Both the position numbers and the translations under genes were made by a program. Source: Promethearchaeota archaeon (lineage in GTDB: Archaea; Asgardarchaeota; Lokiarchaeia; Sigynarchaeales; SOKP01). Taken from it: a stretch of 19,785 bases of DNA. The stretch lies in assembly GCA_030620005.1 (NCBI GenBank), contig JAUXAJ010000066.1, positions 1 through 19,785 of the forward strand, written 5' to 3'. Positions 7,271-14,200 of this stretch are shown one piece after another (the stretch's first letter is position 1; each line of letters opens with the position of its first letter). The notes below the pieces were generated by a model. The model saw nothing but the letters and a program-made list of their open reading frames with translations, made no database searches and was not told where the DNA came from.

Positions 7271-8659
7271 TTAAGGTTTCATCAATTCTCGCAAAAGAAT
7301 TGTAGCATAAGAACCTTTCTGGAGAGAAAGACTTATTTGCAGTTTTTTTTTGCCTGGATAAAGTTCGTCTTCATCAACTCCAGTAATATTTAATCCTGTA
7401 GGTTTTACGGTTAAAGCTCTATGGGCTCCTTTTAACGCGTATTCAATTAATAGCCCGCTATTAAGAAGCTTTAAATCAATTTCTTCTTGTTCCACTATTT
7501 TTTCACATAGTTTCTTCATTAGAGGGTATTTATCTAATTGCGTATCGAAACCTATTATGGGAGCCACTATAACTGCTCGATTAAGCTTTATTGCTTCCTT
7601 TAAATACTCATCGTAATGACCCCCATATAAATATTTTATTTGAGTTATATTTCCGTTGTCATCGTCTAAAATGCTTATAACATCTCCTTTGACTGGTTCA
7701 AATAAAGAGATGCCACTTTTTACTCGTAAAGAAACCATCTTATTAAAAAGATACGATTGAAAAGAACTAATGAACAATTTTTGTAGATTAGGAGATATTT
7801 GGTCGAATGTCCCTTTATAATCACCAGGATTATCCAGTAAAAATTTAACCATTTTTCTTTCGTAATTCAGTCCTTTTGGTAGCATTCGATATGCTTTTTC
7901 AAGATCGCTATTTTTTTCTAAAAGAGAGCGCGCCAATAATGCTTGAGTAGATTCAGTTGAATACGTTGCTAGAACACACTCAAAATATGCTCTTTTATAA
8001 TCTCCTTCTAAAATGCATTGACCTACTTTATGAGTATTTGGTCTATAGACGCCAAATCTTTGAAGACCAAAAAAATTTGGAAAACCCTTATTATTTAAAT
8101 CTTGAAAATATTTTTTCAAAATCTCTTCATTAATTCTCTCAGGTTTTATATTTCGAATTATTATAGTAAAATTATTGCCCCAATGGCTTCCTATTTTAAC
8201 GGATTTTCTAGTGGGTCTAATGTTCCTGAAATACATGTCCTTCATTTTTAAATTTCTAAGCTTATCTATCCAATTTCCTTTAATGGAAATTCTTTGAACG
8301 CTTAAAGAGCATTTATCCTTTAATCCAGAATAACTAAAGCGATCCAGTGAAGTATTTAAAGCTTCTGAAATTTCATTAATAGCGTCAAAAGTAGCCTTAT
8401 TAACTTTTACTAAATTAAATGTTGTAAATTTATCTTTTGACGCCAAGGAAAAAGTTTGGCTGGAAGAACCTCGTTTGATCTCGAGAATTTTCCCAGATTT
8501 AGTAATTTCTTTAACAACAAAATCTTTATAGCTTTTTTTGTATATCCCACCAATACCGGGGGAATCAGGGGTGCTATAGATTTTTATTCCTACAAATTTT
8601 TCAACTTCTTTTTCGTCGTTATTTTTAAATTTATGAGTAACATTCATTTCTTCCGGCAT
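7271..8659 (-). CDS. truD: tRNA pseudouridine(13) synthase TruD
   Basis: 462 aa, in the range of archaeal/eukaryotic TruD/Pus7. It converts U13 of tRNAs to pseudouridine. Signature motifs are GLKDK (residues 112-116, catalytic nucleophile Asp115) and the family hallmark FPNFFGLQRFG (193-203). The TRUD insertion domain is at about 210-400. The C-terminal GLLIEYALKGAHRALTVKPTGL matches the ...GxRR/HRxxxxxP segment that re-enters the catalytic fold. It starts at ATG 8659 (a second ATG four codons later is possible). It sits 29 nt behind pth2 in the same direction, an arrangement found in other archaea, and probably shares its transcript. It is convergent with the methyltransferase. Confidence 0.95.
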   Translation of the reverse strand: MPEEMNVTHKFKNNDEKEVEKFVGIKIYSTPDSPGIGGIYKKSYKDFVVKEITKSGKILEIKRGSSSQTFSLASKDKFTTFNLVKVNKATFDAINEISEALNTSLDRFSYSGLKDKCSLSVQRISIKGNWIDKLRNLKMKDMYFRNIRPTRKSVKIGSHWGNNFTIIIRNIKPERINEEILKKYFQDLNNKGFPNFFGLQRFGVYRPNTHKVGQCILEGDYKRAYFECVLATYSTESTQALLARSLLEKNSDLEKAYRMLPKGLNYERKMVKFLLDNPGDYKGTFDQISPNLQKLFISSFQSYLFNKMVSLRVKSGISLFEPVKGDVISILDDDNGNITQIKYLYGGHYDEYLKEAIKLNRAVIVAPIIGFDTQLDKYPLMKKLCEKIVEQEEIDLKLLNSGLLIEYALKGAHRALTVKPTGLNITGVDEDELYPGKKKLQISLSLQKGSYATILLRELMKP

Positions 8660-8688
8660 GGTTTTAATATCATTGTCTTATGTCTTGA

Positions 8689-9042
8689 TTATAATAACTT
8701 TAGCTCTCCTGTAATTTTATCAATTTCTGTTGATAATGCTGGACCTATACCCAATGCAGTAGTAGTGTCTGGAGGTAATTGAGTTAAGCCAGCATCGTTG
8801 ATAATATAGCAAGGAATGTTTTGTTTCTGTAGTTTTTTGTGTATATCAACTAATTGCTCAATGCTATTTACTTTTAAAACTACTTTTTTTTGTCCAGAAT
8901 TTTTCCAATTCTTCCAAACGGTTTTATTTTTCACACGAACTACATCCGAAGCAGAAACACTTGCGTGACACGATTGAGCACATTTTTTTCCAGTACCCAT
9001 TTTTAAATCTGTCCTAACCAAAATAACTTGTTTATATTCCAC
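8689..9042 (-). CDS. pth2: Peptidyl-tRNA hydrolase, archaeal/eukaryotic type (Pth2)
   Basis: Recycles peptidyl-tRNA by cleaving the ester bond between nascent peptide and tRNA. The whole family pattern is visible: [29 protein letters not shown] at the N-terminus (conserved K-x-G-x-G-K and C/A-HA), then the central [15 protein letters not shown] strand, and [19 protein letters not shown] near the end. The frame is open from TTG at 9066 (125 aa). However, a TATA-like element at 9076-9086 puts the transcription start near 9055-9058, so GTG 9042 (117 aa, the usual size) or TTG 9051 is more likely; I used 9042. It is followed by truD after 29 nt. Function is firm, start codon is not. Confidence 0.92.
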   Translation of the reverse strand: MEYKQVILVRTDLKMGTGKKCAQSCHASVSASDVVRVKNKTVWKNWKNSGQKKVVLKVNSIEQLVDIHKKLQKQNIPCYIINDAGLTQLPPDTTTALGIGPALSTEIDKITGELKLL

Positions 9043-9075
9043 TTTGTTCAAACTTTTCTTTAGCAAATTATGGTC

Positions 9076-9086
9076 TATATTTTAAA
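9076..9086 (-). promoter_or_regulatory. TATA-like element for pth2-truD
   Basis: TTTAAAATATA on the minus strand, placing initiation at about 9055-9058. It lies in the 177-nt gap behind the KH-protein gene, so pth2-truD may be transcribed separately from the eL38/KH pair. It also bears on the choice of the pth2 start codon. Confidence 0.35.
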
Positions 9087-9243
9087 TAAAGTTCTAAATT
9101 ATTTAGTTTTTGGTGTCACTTTCGTTTAGATTCAAAGCTAAAAAAGAAAAATTGTAATACGATAAAAAGGGCGCAGTTTTTAATTGTATTTATCGGAAGT
9201 CAAATCATCTTTAACAATTTTAAAATTTAAAATCATTTACAAT

Positions 9244-9756
9244 TCACTGAAACTCGATTCGAGTAATGTTTCCGGTCAATTCTAAAATTAGCTCTTCCAG
9301 TTCTTCCCTAGTAAACAAGATTTTATCCTTATCTTCCTTTGGAATTACGGCTCTGAATTGCATGTCTCCAGTGGCAAGAAAAATTTCGTTTAAGGAAATT
9401 AACTTAGTTGGTGCTATCAGGCTATCAACGACGGATCTTGGTTTTGTTGTTTTTTCAACCAAAATTATTTCGTCAACTTTATAACGTTTTTTTATCCAGG
9501 CTATTAAGTCAGGTGAAATTTTAATCTTATCTCTATTTCCTAATACTAATATTATTACATCTTCGAAATCTATGGCTTTATTAAACGATACTTCTTTTAA
9601 AAAACTATATTTATCATTCTCTTCCAATTCCAAAAAATCCTTGGATAGGTCTAGCTCAAATTCGCTAATTACACCTTGATCTAGATTCTCTTGACAATTC
9701 GTGCATAGAAATCCTGAGGAAACACAGGTTTTACACGCTGGAAGCTTTTTAATCAT
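9244..9756 (-). CDS. Zinc-ribbon + KH-type RNA-binding protein (archaeal NusA-like family)
   Basis: 170 aa, cytoplasmic. Four cysteines in CxxC...CxxC spacing (Cys8, Cys11, Cys18, Cys21) form a small N-terminal zinc ribbon, followed by an acidic linker (DLSKDFLELEEND). A region of alternating strands and helices with the KH/NusA-like pattern follows (FEDVIILVLGNRDKIKISPDLIAWIKKRYKVDEIILVE...SVVDSLIAPTKLISLNEIFLATG). The end, FTREELEELILELTGNITRIEFQ, is typical of this archaeal family. The GXXG loop expected in a canonical KH domain appears altered here (GNRDKIKISPD). Members are annotated as transcription elongation/termination factors, but the function is not firmly established. It lies between the eL38 gene and pth2-truD, supporting a role in RNA metabolism. 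A TATA-like CTATAATATTGC lies about 30 nt upstream of the ATG at 9756. Confidence 0.72.
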   Translation of the reverse strand: MIKKLPACKTCVSSGFLCTNCQENLDQGVISEFELDLSKDFLELEENDKYSFLKEVSFNKAIDFEDVIILVLGNRDKIKISPDLIAWIKKRYKVDEIILVEKTTKPRSVVDSLIAPTKLISLNEIFLATGDMQFRAVIPKEDKDKILFTREELEELILELTGNITRIEFQ

Positions 9757-9781
9757 GTTAATCTTCTGTTTGATTTTTACG

Positions 9782-9793
9782 CAATATTATAGA
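9782..9793 (-). promoter_or_regulatory. TATA-like element for the zinc-ribbon/KH gene
   Basis: CTATAATATTGC on the minus strand, centred about 32 nt before the ATG at 9756, giving a leader of roughly 6 nt. Confidence 0.3.
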
Positions 9794-9904
9794 CTAAGAT
9801 AAATTGCCTAAAAATTGTGAAGGTTTTGTATTTAAGTCTTTTTAGTATTTTAAAATTTTTTAAAAAATAGATATGTATAAATTTTAAACAAAATAACTTT
9901 AATT

Positions 9905-10099
9905 CTACAATTCAATAATATCGCAAGGAATATTCTTTAAAAGCCTTTCGGCTGTAACAGGGTCACAAACAAGAGTGTAGAGAATTTTCTTTGTTCTTAA
10001 TTTTAATTTGACGCTCTCTTTTAATCGTTTCACGCGACAGTGAATAGAGAATTCGGATATTTCCAGAAATTTTTCCTCATCAAATATTTCTCTTGGCAT
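9905..10099 (-). CDS. rpl38e: Large-subunit ribosomal protein eL38
   Basis: 64 aa, the usual length of archaeal eL38 (eukaryotic about 70). It opens with MPREIFDEEKFLEIS, matching the MPRxIxDxxxFL start of RPL38, and continues CRVKRLKESVKLKLRTKKILYTLVCDP, matching the basic rRNA-binding strand (VKxKxRxxxxLYTLxV), with a short C-terminal helix and strand (AERLLKNIPCDIIEL). In eukaryotes it is a peripheral 60S protein. Among archaea it occurs in some Thermoproteota and Asgard lineages, so it is useful taxonomically. A TATA-like TATATTTTA is centred about 26 nt before the ATG, so the mRNA should be leaderless. The next gene (zinc-ribbon/KH) starts 148 nt downstream. Confidence 0.85.
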   Translation of the reverse strand: MPREIFDEEKFLEISEFSIHCRVKRLKESVKLKLRTKKILYTLVCDPVTAERLLKNIPCDIIEL

Positions 10100-10120
10100 G
10101 ATTACTCAATAATGCTTCAA

Positions 10121-10130
10121 TAAAATATAC
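10121..10130 (-). promoter_or_regulatory. TATA box for the eL38 gene
   Basis: GTATATTTTA on the minus strand, centred 26 nt from the ATG at 10099, predicting a leaderless transcript. Confidence 0.45.
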
Positions 10131-10204
10131 TGGTATTAATTATTCATGAAATTTTAACTTTATCATATACCTAAACTAAATAATCCATAAATTTTATCCA
10201 ATAT

Positions 10205-10544
10205 GGTCTGAGAATACCCGCCCATTCATGGGTGGGATGAATCAGACGTTTTCATGCTCTTTCGAGCAAAATCTCCACCGAAGTGGGTAGTGCGTGTTCT
10301 TGCCCTGTGACCACGCAAGACTTACGACTTCACCTCGACAATGATGGAAAGGCTTTTTACACCGATGCCACCGCTCCTACCCTTCAGAGCTTTTAACCAT
10401 CGACGACAGAGCAACGGTCTGGTGCGTCAACCGAAGGTGTCGTGACCAATCCATCGTAGCTTGAATTTCTTCACGCTGAGTCTGGTGAACTACGGAACTC
10501 CGTGCTCACACGAAGCCCGTGCCTTCAGGCAAGGGTAGTTCACC
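10205..10544 (-). mobile_element. IS200/IS605-type element without TnpA/TnpB (omega-RNA-like MITE)
   Basis: A clearly GC-richer island of 340 bp in AT-rich DNA. Read on the minus strand it begins with a left-end-like structure: GGTGAACTAC (10544-10535) pairs perfectly with GTAGTTCACC (10493-10484), and inside is GAACTA-CCC...GGG-CTTC. It finishes with a right-end hairpin: outer stem GTCTGA/TCAGAC, inner stem CCCACCCA/TGGGCGGG, separated by TTCAT and TATTC. Between these are hairpins capped by tetraloops that are canonical only on the minus strand: CCAC-UUCG-GUGG (10286-10275) and UGCUC-GAAA-GAGCA (10268-10255), plus TGCGTG/CACGCA (10317-10291). This matches the subterminal palindromes and 3'-end guide RNA of TnpB elements. 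No transposase or TnpB frame remains. Family assignment is from remembered end structure, so moderate. Confidence 0.55.
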
Positions 10545-10562
10545 ATTCTTTACTATCTTTCA

Positions 10563-10576
10563 TTTAATATATTAAA
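10563..10576 (-). promoter_or_regulatory. TATA box for the 10205-10544 RNA-like element
   Basis: TTTAATATATTAAA is centred at about 10570, 26 nt before position 10544 where the GGTGAACTAC stem begins on the minus strand. It is palindromic, so it cannot set direction by itself. An A-rich BRE-like run lies upstream on the minus strand. If functional, the element is transcribed from its first base. Confidence 0.4.
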
Positions 10577-10617
10577 AGATTTTTTTCTATAACTCTTTAA
10601 AAAGCTAAAACATTTAA

Positions 10618-10908
10618 TTGAACTACCACTAGCTAAATAAAGCAAGTGGATTCCTAATTCACAGAAAACAGCTCGACAAGATTCGGGAATCGTGCCGAGT
10701 CTTACACTTTCTCCAAAGGCTTAACTTCCCCATATTCCATCGGTAGAATTCATTTCCCTTTTTTTGAAGTCGTTGGTTATCCGACCAAAGAGAATGAATT
10801 ATTTAAAATATATTTTGAACATTTTTAAAACAAGGGAGTGCGACAATTTAGTGAATTCTCTTCATTCTCAATTCATCACCTCCCTAAAGAGAAGGTGCTT
10901 TCTTGAGC
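10618..10908 (+). mobile_element. Second IS200/IS605-type MITE, opposite orientation
   Basis: About 290 bp with the same end architecture as the neighbouring element but on the plus strand. The left end is GAACTA (10620-10625), then stem CCACT (10626-10630)/AGTGG (10645-10649), then ATTC. The right end is outer stem CTCAA (10867-10871)/TTGAG (10903-10907), internal TTCAT, inner stem CACCT (10877-10881)/AGGTG (10893-10897), then CTTTC. The shared GAACTA...[CA]TTC and stem-TTCAT-stem-[TC][AT]TTC-stem layout is the evidence that both belong to one family. Interior hairpins are CTCG-acaa-GATT-cggg-AATC-gtgc-CGAG (10672-10699) and AATTCATT (10747-10754)/AATGAATT (10793-10800). It is more AT-rich than its neighbour, suggesting an older copy. 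There is no ORF. Confidence 0.45.
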
Positions 10909-10942
10909 AGTCATAGTAAAATTCTAATAAAACATTTAATAG

Positions 10943-10949
10943 AAAAAAA
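10943..10949 (-). terminator. T7 terminator of tRNA-Ala
   Basis: Seven T residues on the minus strand directly after the discriminator A of the tRNA. This is the usual oligo-T archaeal terminator and confirms the transcription direction of the tRNA gene. Confidence 0.6.
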
Positions 10950-10964
10950 TGGAGTCGGCGGGAT

Positions 10965-10990
10965 TATCGCAGCTGATCAAGCCAGCTGAA
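10965..10990 (-). other. tRNA-Ala intron 3 (T-loop, 26 nt)
   Basis: The T-loop measures 33 nt instead of 7, and removing 26 nt restores TTCGAAT between GCGGG and CCCGC. The insert contains CAGCTG-GCTTGAT-CAGCTG, a 6-bp hairpin that would bring the two splice sites together. One or two bases of boundary ambiguity remain. T-loop introns are non-canonical and rare outside Thermoproteales. Confidence 0.8.
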
Positions 10991-11010
10991 TCGAACCCGC
11001 GGCCTCTTGC

Positions 11011-11040
11011 GAAGCGAAGCGAATTGCCCCGCCTTCTTGC
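11011..11040 (-). other. tRNA-Ala intron 2 (anticodon stem/variable junction, 30 nt)
   Basis: GCAAGA occurs twice on the minus strand, at 11040-11035 and 11010-11005, exactly 30 nt apart. Either copy can complete the anticodon stem, so the intron is 30 nt and its boundary can slide through the repeat. It could also be read as a conventional 37/38 intron shifted towards the loop. Inside is GAAGGCG/CGCTTC, a small stem. Confidence 0.75.
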
Positions 11041-11053
11041 ATGCCAAGCAAGC

Positions 11054-11083
11054 TTAAGATTGAACCGTTTCAAACGAACCAAC
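11054..11083 (-). other. tRNA-Ala intron 1 (position about 25/26, 30 nt)
   Basis: Thirty extra nucleotides lie between the D-stem (ending at 11084) and anticodon stem CTTGC (from 11052); boundaries could shift by one because a G is present at both edges. The insert folds as a hairpin around CGTT-TGA-AACG, and AAGAT/ATCTT can pair across the 5' and 3' junctions, a plausible relaxed bulge-helix-bulge. Confidence 0.75.
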
Positions 11084-11250
11084 GATCTTCCGCTAATCCA
11101 CGACCCCTAAAAATTTTTAAAAGTCAGAATTACTACAAATAATTCAGTAGTGGTTTATTCTATTATATTGAAAGAACCATTTTTAAAAAAAATTTTGATT
11201 TTAAAGAAATTCAAATAACAAATGAATAATTATCTTTATTTGAAAGGCAT

Positions 11251-14200
11251 ATGAAAAAAAAAATAATAAATGTTTGCATTTTTTTCTTTATTTTTACACT
11301 TACAATAAGTTTTATTTATCCCTTTTATGGGGCTGAGTCAAATAAGGAACAATTTCAGGATAAAACTTCAAGATCCGGCTTAGGTTTAGATTCATTGCCC
11401 TACATTCAACACTCAGAAAAAGATCTAAAAAATTATAATATAGAACATGGATATAATGAGAAAAATTCTATATTTGGCATTTATCTCGAAGAGTATCTAA
11501 GCAATCCTTATTTACCACGCAATAGCAATTCAAACGATGTAATAGTCATAATGTTATTCGAAGAAGGCACGAGTAAAGAAAAAAGAGTTGAAATTCTTGA
11601 TTCTATTTTTAGTGAATATGAACTATTACGAAACTACGACATCATTCCTGGGATTGCCATGACATGTAGTTCTTGTGATTTAATCGAAAAAATAGAATTG
11701 TTAGAGAATGTAGCTATAATCCAAAAACTGTTCAAATCAAGAACTTATGATACTCCTGTTTTTGAAGAAAATATAGCAAAAGTCAGCTCTTTTAACGAAT
11801 CTGATTATAAGAACTGGTGGGTGCGTACAATTTACGCAGATAGGCTTGATTACGATGGTGGAGGTGTAAGAGTTGCTGTAATTGATTCTGGCATGTACAA
11901 TCATTCAGATTTAAATATTGTGGATAATCAGAATTTTGTGTCTGGAGATGAAACTTACGCAGATTTAAACGGACATGGCACGCATGTAGGTGGAATCATT
12001 GGAAGTAGTGGTGATAGTTCGTCAAGGGTTTATCGTGGTGTAGCTCCTGGGGTGTCTTTAATAAATGCTCGAGCGGGAAACTCTGTGGGAGGATTATATG
12101 ATTTTGATATTATAAGTGCTATTGAATGGTGTGTTAAACCAGAAATCGAAGAAGGCGCAGGAGCAGATATAATCTCGATGAGTTTCGGCGGAGGCTATCC
12201 AGATCCTTACGATCCCATTACTAAGGCAATTAGGAAAGCTGTTAATGCTGGGATTATATGCGTGACGGCTGCGGGAAATTCTGGACCCGGATATTTTACG
12301 GGTGGTACTCCAGCTTCAGGAATAAGGGCAATAACCGTAGGAGCTACCGATAAAAGTGATAATTTAGCATCTTTTAGTAGCTGGGGTCCAACATATTCTT
12401 ATTTAGGTTACCCTGACATTGTTGCTCCTGGTGTTAACATTATATCAACTGAAGCTAAAGACTCTGTCATTTCGAAAGAAAAAAGATTTTTGGGAGATTA
12501 TTTTGATTATCCTGGCGACGCTGATTACATTCCCTTGAGTGGAACGAGCATGGCTTGTCCAATTGTTTCAGGGGCTCTAGCTATTTTAAAACAAGCTTTT
12601 CCAAAAATAACTCCTGAGACAGCTAGAATTGCTTTACTAGAAGGTGCCACTAAACTGTCAAGGGACGACGACGACGACTTTATAAAATCTGGAGCAGGAT
12701 TAATAAATGTGTCTGCTTCATTTGACTTTTTAAAGGAACTTAATGAGACATCTAACATCAACAATGTTGTGAAAGTTTTTCCCGATTCATTACCAATTAA
12801 ACCGCATGATCTTTTACATTTTCCCGGTGATAATCAAGAATTTTGTCTAACAGTCATTTCGGGAAAAAGTAACACATTCAATATTACCATGCCAAATAAT
12901 ATTAATGGAGTTGCTCTCTCGTTGGATCAACCAAATATCTCGTTTTCTGGTCCTGGAGTAGATTTTTTCACGTTAGATATTGAAATTGAAAAAGAGTCTG
13001 AGCCAGGTGTAAGGGCATTTCAATTAAATTTAACGAGATACGGTGTTTTATACGACTCTGTCGATATTTCCTTGGAGATTCGTTTGCCTGAACATCGTAT
13101 TTTGATGGAATCTTATCACGGTTTGAACGATTGGTTTCCGGAGTTTTCTTTTTATCAAATTGGATTTTACGAAGCCATGAATGACATTTCAGACATGAGT
13201 ATCTCAATTGATTATGACATGAAATATTGGACTCCTGATCATGATGTGAATACAAATAGTTCTCTTTTAACTGAAGAAAGATTGGCTCAATATGACTTGA
13301 TCGTGTTGCAAAATCCAATACTACCTTATAACCCAGAAGAAATAAATAATATAAAGAACTATTTTAACAACGGTGGAAATATATTGTTTTTAGGCACTCG
13401 TTATCAAGATCTATGCACTGAGAATATCAATTATCTTTTTTCAGAATTAGATTTGGACATTCAAATAAACGAAGAAAATATCATGGATGTTTCTTGGTTA
13501 GGTATAGGAGCTAGTGTTAGTGCACTTAGCGTGGATACTTTCAATTCTCCTTCAATTTTTTATAATGTCAGCGATTTCATCTGGTATTATGGCAATACTT
13601 TTACTACATTAGAAAATCAATCCATTGCAAGTCTTCATGGAAAAACTGTTGCTGCTATCTCTAATAAAACATCAATTTCAAGGGGAAAATTTGTAGCATT
13701 TGGAGATCTAAATTGGTTATTTGAAAGCTATACATCAACTGAATATCACCAAGAACATGAAAAATTACTGGCAAATTTGATGGATTATCTCTTGCCTGAA
13801 AATGGTGTCTCAATTAATATTGGGTTGAATTCAGAACGAACATCGCTTTCTCAAATTAATATTTCTGTCCACGTGAAAAACCAAACAACAAGCACGCCAC
13901 TTAACTCTATAACTTTAAACAGTAGTTTAAAAGTTACAGTTGAGAATGAGGCTTATTTCAAGAATGTTGTAATGGCATCATCGACAAATGGAACGGCCGT
14001 AAATAACACGTATAATTTACCGAACACAACCTACAAGCCTTACACCATAAAGGCCAATCTAACAATCGGGACAAAATCCTACGTTAAAACTACTAAAATT
14101 CTCTTTTATAATGCTTCTGAAACACCTAAAATAAATTCTATAGGAGTTAATAAGGAAAATGTTACAAGGGGTAGTTCCATGCGTTTATTTGCCAATTTGG

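Larger units (their letters stand above)
10950..11107 (-). tRNA. tRNA-Ala(GGC) interrupted by three introns
   Basis: 158 nt of gene give a 72-nt mature tRNA once three introns are removed. Acceptor: GGGGTCG (11107-11101) pairs with CGACTCC (10957-10951), including the G3:U70 wobble that identifies tRNA-Ala. Next come U8, G9 and a D-arm GATT-AGCGGAA-GATC (11098-11084). The anticodon arm is CTTGC-TTGGCAT-GCAAG (11052-11036) with anticodon GGC at 11045-11043. Variable loop AGGCC is followed by T-stem GCGGG (11000-10996), T-loop TTCGA...AT, and T-stem CCCGC (10962-10958). Discriminator A is at 10950; CCA is not encoded. Introns: 30 nt between D-arm and anticodon stem, 30 nt at the anticodon/variable junction, 26 nt in the T-loop. 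Exact splice points are ambiguous by a few bases because of repeated bases at the junctions. Such multi-intron tRNAs are processed by the splicing endonuclease at bulge-helix-bulge motifs. Confidence 0.93.

Noticed and set aside
10205..10544. RNase P RNA or SRP RNA on the minus strand of the GC-rich island
   Set aside because: Length and GC content would fit, but the conserved RNase P core motifs (GAGGAAAGUC-like and ACAGAA-like segments) and the SRP helix-8 loop are absent, while both ends fit IS605-type hairpins.
10985..11060. Direct repeats GCAAGA and GAAGCGAAGCG as a CRISPR or tandem array
   Set aside because: Only two short copies, fully explained as exon/intron boundary repeat and intron sequence of the tRNA-Ala gene.
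12968..13318. Minus-strand ORFs inside the protease gene (also 12525-12764)
   Set aside because: Antisense to a continuous 1320-codon gene with recognisable domains; no independent support.
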